Below are positions 6,775 to 10,965 of a DNA stretch of 10,965 nucleotides, piece after piece. The notes beneath the pieces were generated by a model. It had not been told where the DNA came from and searched no databases. It saw nothing but the letters and a program-made list of their open reading frames with translations. The translations under genes were made by a program, and so were the position numbers. Source of the stretch: Propionibacteriaceae bacterium (GTDB taxonomy: Bacteria > Actinomycetota > Actinomycetes > Propionibacteriales > Propionibacteriaceae); the NCBI GenBank assembly GCA_030544185.1, contig JAUNRO010000084.1:1-10965 (forward strand). The letters are read 5' to 3'. Within the stretch, counting starts at the first letter, position 1; every line of letters starts with the position of its first letter.

Positions 6775-8409
6775 CTATTCGGTGACCAGCCCATAGAGAT
6801 AGGCATCGCTGAGCGCCTCCCAGGAAGCCTCGATCACGTTCTCCCCGACCCCGACGGTCGTCCACGAGCGCTCGCCACCATCGGTGGTGTCGATCAGCAC
6901 GCGCACCGTGGCATCAGTGCCGTGACCCTGGTCGAGGATGCGGACACGATAGTCGGTGAGGTCATAGGCGAGGACCTGCGGATAGGCCTCGGCGAGCGCC
7001 TGGCGCAGCGCATGGTCGAGTGCGTTGACCGGGCCGTTGCCCTCACCGACAGAGAGCCGGCTGACGTTCTTGGCAGTGAGCTTCACGGTCGCCTCGGTGT
7101 CGGGGTTGCCGTTGCTCGACAGGGAGTGGGTATAGACCCGCCAGTGGTGCACCTCGAACGGCAGCGTGAGCTGACCGGTCTGCTCCCGCAGCAACAACTC
7201 GAAGCTGGCATCGGCAGCCTCATAGGAATAGCCCCGCGCCTCGCGCTCCTTGACGGCGTCGGTGAGCGTGGACGCGATATCCCGGTCGGACAGGTCGAAG
7301 CCGAGCTCCTCCCCCTTGAGCTGGATGTTGGCGCGCCCGGCCATGTCGGAGACCAGGGTGCGCATATCGTTGCCGACCACCGCGGGGTCGATGTGCTGAT
7401 AGAGCATCGGATCGACCCGGATCGCCGAGGCGTGCAGGCCGGCCTTGTGGGCGAACGCGGAGGAGCCCACATAGGGCTGGCGCGGGGTGCCCGGGGTGTT
7501 CGTGACGGCCGCGATCGCGTGGGAGATCCGGGTGGCCTCCGTGAGCGCGCCGGGCGGGAGGACGTCCCAGCCGTATTTCAGCTCGAGGTTGGCGACGACC
7601 TGGATGAGATCGGCATTGCCGGTGCGCTCGCCATAACCGTTGATCGTGCCCTGCACGTGGATGGCCCCGGCCTCGACGGCCGCGAGGGTGTTCGCGACGG
7701 CGCAGCCGGAATCGTTGTGGCAGTGGATGCCGAGGTCGACACCGACCTCGGCGGTGGCGCCGACGATGTCGGGCATCCAGGTGGGCAGCATGCCGCCGTT
7801 GGTGTCACACAGGACGACGACCTCCGCACCGGCCTCGGCTGCGGTGCGCACCACCTCGAGCGCATAGTCCCGGTCGGTGCGATAGCCGTCGAAGAAGTGC
7901 TCACAATCGAGGAAGACCCGCTGCCCCTCCGCGACGAGGTGACCGACCGTGTCGGCGATCATCGCGAGGTTCTCCGCCAGGGTCGTGCGCAGCGCCTGCT
8001 CGACGTGGCGGACGTGGCTCTTGGCGACCAGGCAGGCCACCGGCGCACCAGAATCGCGCACGGCGGCGATCATCGGATCGTCCGCGGCCTTGCGGCCCAC
8101 TCGGCGGGTGAAGCCGAACGCGGAGAGCAGCGCATGCTTGAGCGTGATCTCACCGGCCTGCATGGCCTGGAAGAACGCGGTGTCACCGGGGTTGGCGCCG
8201 GGCCACCCGCCCTCGATGAAGCCGACCCCGAAATCATCGAGGTGGCTGGCGATCTTCAGCTTGTCCGCGACCGACAGCCGCAGCCCTTCCTGCTGGGCGC
8301 CGTCACGCAGCGTCGTGTCATAGACGTGGAAGGTTTCCGGCGCCGCGAGCGTCGGCAGGGCGTACTGATCAGGGAGCGTCACCGCACCAGTGTCCGCAGT
8401 CGCCCACAT
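6775..8409 (-). CDS. cimA: Citramalate synthase
   Basis: Condenses pyruvate with acetyl-CoA to (R)-citramalate, the first step of the threonine-independent route to 2-ketobutyrate and isoleucine; 544 aa, typical for the long actinobacterial/archaeal-type CimA. The TIM-barrel DRE-metallolyase domain begins at VYDTTLRDGAQQEG (D31 metal ligand, R35 catalytic). It continues with FIEGGWPGANPGD and DCEHFFDGY and has the metal-binding HCHND (H229, H231). NGYGERTGNADL and FAHKAGLH (H321) follow. The C-terminal LeuA-type allosteric domain covers about 415-544, a likely isoleucine feedback site. The EGGWPG and DCEHFFDGY blocks separate it from true 2-isopropylmalate synthase (LeuA). ATG 8409 is chosen because the family conservation starts shortly after it and AGGGG lies nine bases upstream. 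It sits 32 bp downstream of ilvE and is probably cotranscribed with it. Confidence 0.95.
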   Translation of the reverse strand: MWATADTGAVTLPDQYALPTLAAPETFHVYDTTLRDGAQQEGLRLSVADKLKIASHLDDFGVGFIEGGWPGANPGDTAFFQAMQAGEITLKHALLSAFGFTRRVGRKAADDPMIAAVRDSGAPVACLVAKSHVRHVEQALRTTLAENLAMIADTVGHLVAEGQRVFLDCEHFFDGYRTDRDYALEVVRTAAEAGAEVVVLCDTNGGMLPTWMPDIVGATAEVGVDLGIHCHNDSGCAVANTLAAVEAGAIHVQGTINGYGERTGNADLIQVVANLELKYGWDVLPPGALTEATRISHAIAAVTNTPGTPRQPYVGSSAFAHKAGLHASAIRVDPMLYQHIDPAVVGNDMRTLVSDMAGRANIQLKGEELGFDLSDRDIASTLTDAVKEREARGYSYEAADASFELLLREQTGQLTLPFEVHHWRVYTHSLSSNGNPDTEATVKLTAKNVSRLSVGEGNGPVNALDHALRQALAEAYPQVLAYDLTDYRVRILDQGHGTDATVRVLIDTTDGGERSWTTVGVGENVIEASWEALSDAYLYGLVTE

Positions 8410-8441
8410 CCTGACCAGCCCCTCTCGCGGGCTGAGACCGC

Positions 8442-9533
8442 TCACACGATCCGGGTCAGCCACCCGCGGGTGTCCTCGGCGCGGCCGAACTGGAGATCGA
8501 GCAGGTTCTGCCGGAGCGCGGCGGTGTGCTCGCCGACCTGGCCGTCGGCCACGGCCACGGTGCGCCCGGAATCCAGCATGAAGTTGCTGACGGGGGTGAT
8601 CACCGCCGCCGTGCCGCAGGCGAACACCTCCGACACCGCACCGGCCTCGATGCTGTCCAGCAACTCGTCGAGCCCGACCGTGCGCTCGACGGCCTGCAGC
8701 CCGCGGTCGGCGGCCAGGGTGAGGATCGAGGACCGGGTGACCCCTTCGAGGATCGAGCCCGTGAGCTCCGGGGTGACGAGCTGGTCGCCGGTGACGAAGC
8801 AGATGTTCATCCCGCCGAGCTCCTCCACGAACTCGTGGGAGCCCGCGTCGGCGAACATCACCTGGGCGCAGCCGTTGGCCGCCGCCTCCTCCTGGGCGAT
8901 CAGCGAGGACGCATAGTTGCCGCCACACTTCGCGGCGCCGGTGCCGCCGGCGCCCGCCCGCGAATACTTGGTCGAGATCCAGATCGAGACCGGCTTCACC
9001 CCCGAGGCGAAATAGGCACCGGCCGGGCTGGCGATGAGCGAATAGGTCACGTGGTGCGCCGCGCGTACGCCCAGGAACGCCTCCGAGGCGAACAGGAACG
9101 GGCGCAGATAGAGGCTGGCCTCACCGCCGGCCGGGTCGGGCACCCAGTCGCGGTCGGCCCGCACCAGAGCGTCGATGCTGCCGAGGAAATCCTGCACTGG
9201 GAGCTCCGGCAGGCCGAGGCGACGGGCGGAGCTCTGGAAGCGCGCGGCGTTGGCTTCGGGGCGGAACAGCCAGACCGACCCGTCCGCATGCCGATAGGCC
9301 TTCAGGCCCTCGAACACCCCTTGCGCATAGTGCAGGATCGCCGCGGCCGGATCCATCTGGAACGGGCCATAGGGCAGGACCGCGGAGTCGTGCCAGCCAT
9401 CGGCGAGCGTCCACGTGGCGACGGCCATGTGATCGGTGAACCTCGTGCCGAACCCCGGGTTGGCCAAAATGGCGTCCCGCTCCTCCGCCGACCGCGGCCG
9501 GGGATTGCGATGAATATCGAAGTTCAGCGTCAT
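8442..9533 (-). CDS. ilvE: Branched-chain amino acid aminotransferase
   Basis: PLP-dependent fold-type IV transaminase that interconverts Leu, Ile and Val with their 2-oxo acids; 363 aa, normal for the group. Visible blocks: FGTRFTDHMAVATW near the N-terminus, HYAQGVFEGLKAYR (68-81), LYLRPFLFA (141-149), the PLP lysine K202 in GTGAAKCGGNYA, the class IV signature region EFVEELGGMNICFV (234-247) and EVFACGTAAVITPV (302-315) for phosphate binding. It is the first gene of the ilvE-cimA unit and is divergent from leuB. ATG 9533 starts MTLNFDIHRNP, the normal family N-terminus. There is no Shine-Dalgarno, but TAAGTT ends seven bases before the ATG, suggesting a leaderless mRNA. Tyrosine is TAT in all eight cases. 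Confidence 0.97.
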   Translation of the reverse strand: MTLNFDIHRNPRPRSAEERDAILANPGFGTRFTDHMAVATWTLADGWHDSAVLPYGPFQMDPAAAILHYAQGVFEGLKAYRHADGSVWLFRPEANAARFQSSARRLGLPELPVQDFLGSIDALVRADRDWVPDPAGGEASLYLRPFLFASEAFLGVRAAHHVTYSLIASPAGAYFASGVKPVSIWISTKYSRAGAGGTGAAKCGGNYASSLIAQEEAAANGCAQVMFADAGSHEFVEELGGMNICFVTGDQLVTPELTGSILEGVTRSSILTLAADRGLQAVERTVGLDELLDSIEAGAVSEVFACGTAAVITPVSNFMLDSGRTVAVADGQVGEHTAALRQNLLDLQFGRAEDTRGWLTRIV

Positions 9534-9540
9534 GCGGGGC

Positions 9541-9546
9541 AACTTA
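9541..9546 (-). promoter_or_regulatory. -10-like box TAAGTT of ilvE-cimA
   Basis: On the minus strand TAAGTT is followed by seven bases and the ilvE ATG. No recognisable -35 sequence is present 16-18 bp upstream, which would suit an activator-dependent promoter. Its position mirrors the leuB -10 box about the centre of the intergenic region. Confidence 0.5.
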
Positions 9547-9586
9547 TCGCACGCCGCCGGCTTTCTGGCCAGCACGACCGGGACCC

Positions 9587-9606
9587 GCGTGACGCAGGCG
9601 TGACGC
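9587..9606. promoter_or_regulatory. Tandem palindromic repeat, candidate operator of the ilvE/leuB divergent promoters
   Basis: GCGTGACGC occurs twice (9587-9595 and 9598-9606), separated by AG, giving an 11-bp period or about one helical turn. Each copy is itself palindromic (GCGT-G-ACGC). The centre, 9596.5, is exactly midway between the two start codons (9533 and 9660), at about -63.5 from each. I do not know a regulator with this site. Confidence 0.6.
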
Positions 9607-9646
9607 GCATTCGATGAGACCCTCGGCCGGGCCGTCGGGCGGTCAC

Positions 9647-9652
9647 TAGATT
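9647..9652 (+). promoter_or_regulatory. -10-like box TAGATT of leuB
   Basis: TAGATT matches four of six consensus positions and is followed by seven bases and the leuB GTG. There is no Shine-Dalgarno in the gap and no -35 match upstream, so a leaderless and probably activator-assisted promoter is suggested. Confidence 0.55.
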
Positions 9653-9670
9653 TCGTCGGGTGTCGACGAA
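9652..9670. promoter_or_regulatory. Inverted repeat over the leuB start
   Basis: TTCGTCG (9652-9658) and CGACGAA (9664-9670) form a perfect 7-bp inverted repeat with a 5-bp spacer. It covers the last base of the -10 box, the presumed transcription start and the GTG codon. It would suit a repressor operator. A chance match of this length is possible. Confidence 0.35.
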
Positions 9671-10727
9671 CGTGAACAAGAGCAAGCCCACCCTGGCTGT
9701 GATCGGTGGGGACGGAATCGGACCGGAGGTCGTGACCGAGGGACTCAAGGCCCTCGACGCGGTGGCCGGTGCAGACGCCTTCGAGAAGGTGGACTATGAC
9801 CTCGGCGCCGAGCGCTGGTTGCGCACCGGCGAGGTCCTGCCGGACTCGGTGATCGAGGAGCTGAAGCAGGCCGATGTGATCATGCTGGGCGCCGTTGGCG
9901 CGGCACCGGGTGACACCCGCATCCCGTCCGGCATCCTCGAGCGCGGCCTGCTGTTGCGCCTGCGCTTCCTGTTCGACCACTACGTGAACCTGCGCCCGTC
10001 GAAGATCTATCCGGGCATGCCGGTGCCGCTCGCCGACCATGTGATCGACGGCCGGAGCGTGGACTTCCTGATCGTGCGCGAGGGCACCGAGGGCCTCTAT
10101 TGCGGCAACGGTGGCGTGGTGCGCCAGGGGACGCCGAACGAGATCGCGACCGAGGTCAGCGTGAACACCGCGCTCGGTGTCGAGCGGATCGTCCGTGATG
10201 CGTTCGTGCGAGCGACCAAGCGACGCAACCACATCACGCTGGTGCACAAGCACAACGTGCTGGTCAACGCCGGTGGTCTCTGGCGGCGCTATTTCGAACA
10301 GATCGCAGCCGAATATCCGCAGGTGGAGACCGACTATCTCCACATCGACGCGGCCACCATCTTCCTGGCCACCGACCCGGCGCGCTTCGACGTCATCGTC
10401 ACCGACAACCTGTTCGGCGACATCCTCACCGACCTGGCCGGTGCGGTCACTGGCGGCATCGGCCTGGCCGCCAGCGGCAACATCAATCCAGAGGGCCGGT
10501 TCCCGTCGATGTTCGAGCCCGTCCACGGCTCCGCCCCGGATATCGCCGGCCAGCAGCTGGCCGATCCGACGGCGGCGATCCTCTCCACCGCGATGATGCT
10601 CGACCACCTGGGTCGCGATGCCGAGGCCCGACGGATCGAGGAGGCGGTCAACGCCGATATCACCGAGCGCAAGGGTGAGCGCCGCAGCACCGCCGCCATC
10701 GGCGATGCCATCGCCGCCCGGATATGA
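9660..10727 (+). CDS. leuB: 3-isopropylmalate dehydrogenase
   Basis: NAD-dependent beta-decarboxylating dehydrogenase; 355 aa, family-typical. It oxidises 3-isopropylmalate in leucine synthesis and, in organisms with citramalate synthase, 3-methylmalate on the way to 2-ketobutyrate. Visible features: [12 protein letters not shown] at the N-terminus, substrate-binding arginines in [16 protein letters not shown] (R102, R112) and [10 protein letters not shown] (R140, catalytic Y147), catalytic K197 in VHKHNVL, metal ligands D230, D254 and D258 in [10 protein letters not shown], and the NAD-binding [10 protein letters not shown] (289-298). D293 and I294 fit NAD rather than NADP. GTG 9660 is chosen because it precedes the conserved start by a few residues and sits seven bases from a -10 box. 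Divergent from ilvE-cimA, it completes three steps of branched-chain synthesis. Confidence 0.96.
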   Translation: MSTNVNKSKPTLAVIGGDGIGPEVVTEGLKALDAVAGADAFEKVDYDLGAERWLRTGEVLPDSVIEELKQADVIMLGAVGAAPGDTRIPSGILERGLLLRLRFLFDHYVNLRPSKIYPGMPVPLADHVIDGRSVDFLIVREGTEGLYCGNGGVVRQGTPNEIATEVSVNTALGVERIVRDAFVRATKRRNHITLVHKHNVLVNAGGLWRRYFEQIAAEYPQVETDYLHIDAATIFLATDPARFDVIVTDNLFGDILTDLAGAVTGGIGLAASGNINPEGRFPSMFEPVHGSAPDIAGQQLADPTAAILSTAMMLDHLGRDAEARRIEEAVNADITERKGERRSTAAIGDAIAARI

Positions 10728-10768
10728 GCCGGCTCTCCCCCAATCTCTGGGCACAACGCAAATCCCAT

Positions 10769-10796
10769 CGAGCGCTGCCATTCCGGGCAGCGCTCG
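10769..10796. terminator. Hairpin between leuB and the small convergent gene
   Basis: CGAGCGCTGCC (10769-10779) and GGCAGCGCTCG (10786-10796) form a perfect 11-bp stem with a 6-nt loop. It lies 41 bp past the leuB stop and 26 bp past the stop of the convergent small gene. The plus-side tail (CTGGTTCGTTCG) and the minus-side tail (ATGGGATTTGCG) are only mildly T-rich. A bidirectional terminator is likely. Confidence 0.7.
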
Positions 10797-10822
10797 CTGG
10801 TTCGTTCGTGGCTCTTGGCCGT

Positions 10823-10951
10823 TCAGGCCTCGGCGCGCACCGGGACCTCAGGCTGGGGCACCTGGATGCGGCGCCGACGGCGCACCGGGGTCTTGGCCGG
10901 CTGCTCGGCTACGGACTGATCGGACCAATTCGGGGGATACAGGTCATACAT
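10823..10951 (-). CDS. Small hypothetical protein, 42 aa, Arg-rich core
   Basis: A short reading frame beginning MYDLYPPNWSDQ, with a run of five arginines at residues 24-28 (PVRRRRRIQV) and an acidic/Pro/Val tail ending RAEA. I do not recognise a family. Support for it being real is the perfect AGGAGG (10957-10962) five bases before the ATG, the TAT codons for both tyrosines as in neighbouring genes, and a stem-loop just after its end. No signal peptide or membrane segment is present. The basic core could bind nucleic acid, but that is a guess. The promoter is beyond the right edge, so it could be the last gene of a longer minus-strand unit. Unlike the leading genes nearby, it carries a strong ribosome binding site, which suggests an untranslated leader or an internal cistron. 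Confidence 0.65.
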   Translation of the reverse strand: MYDLYPPNWSDQSVAEQPAKTPVRRRRRIQVPQPEVPVRAEA

Positions 10952-10965
10952 GCGCGCCTCCTGAG
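10952..10965 (-). promoter_or_regulatory. Strong ribosome binding site of the 42-aa gene
   Basis: The minus strand reads CTCAGGAGGCGCGC directly before the ATG, so AGGAGG has a 5-nt spacer. It is the best Shine-Dalgarno in the window and the main reason to call this gene. Confidence 0.75.

Noticed and set aside
6922..8916. Long plus-strand open frame antisense to cimA and ilvE
   Set aside because: Mirror frame of conserved enzymes; no ribosome binding site and no domain.
8410..8928. Upstream extension of the cimA frame into ilvE
   Set aside because: It overlaps the C-terminal coding region of ilvE in another frame; CimA homology starts shortly after ATG 8409, which has a ribosome binding site.
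1..10965. CRISPR array, insertion sequence, integrase, attachment-site duplication at the tRNAs, or toxin-antitoxin pair
   Set aside because: No regularly spaced repeats, transposase or integrase-like proteins, terminal inverted repeats, or duplicated tRNA 3' ends were found.

Overview
The window is a gene-dense segment of a high-GC actinobacterial chromosome. Three things point there: strong C/G third-codon positions, the linkage of a fumarylacetoacetate-hydrolase-family gene, gltX, tRNA-Gln(CTG) and tRNA-Glu(CTC), and an actinobacterial-style ilvE-cimA/leuB cluster. The species cannot be fixed from sequence alone. A glutaminyl-tRNA synthetase gene is present, although many Actinomycetota make Gln-tRNA through GatCAB. 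Nothing here is a mobile element, CRISPR array, phage or defence island; it looks like housekeeping chromosome.

Layout. (1) 1-1107, translation of Glu/Gln: the 3' half of glnS (+) converges on a two-gene tRNA unit (-), tRNA-Gln then tRNA-Glu, with a T-tracted intrinsic terminator between them. (2) 1210-4554, a tightly packed minus-strand operon: FAH-family enzyme, gltX (4-base GTGA overlap), then a CPBP-family intramembrane protease (1-base gap). (3) 4603-6768, plus strand: deoA (thymidine phosphorylase), divergent from the operon across only 48 bp, then an unrecognised multi-pass membrane protein rich in Asp/Glu/His at helix positions. (4) 6775-10727, branched-chain amino acid module: ilvE-cimA (-) divergent from leuB (+). 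CimA makes citramalate from pyruvate and acetyl-CoA. LeuB acts in the leucine pathway and, in organisms with CimA, also in the citramalate route to 2-ketobutyrate. IlvE does the final transamination. (5) 10769-10951: a hairpin, then a 42-codon minus-strand gene with an excellent ribosome binding site.

Two regulatory patterns stand out. First, the five genes that begin transcription units (FAH, deoA, the membrane protein, ilvE, leuB) each have a TANNNT-like -10 box ending 6-7 nt before the start codon and little or no Shine-Dalgarno, as expected of leaderless mRNAs. The downstream genes (gltX, CPBP, cimA) and the small gene carry Shine-Dalgarno sequences. Second, the 126-bp ilvE/leuB spacer holds two tandem copies of the palindrome GCGTGACGC, one helical turn apart, centred exactly midway between the two start codons and the two -10 boxes.

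A compositional oddity runs through all genes: tyrosine is written TAT in about 58 of 70 cases by hand count, although Phe, Asn and His use the C-ending codon almost exclusively where I checked.
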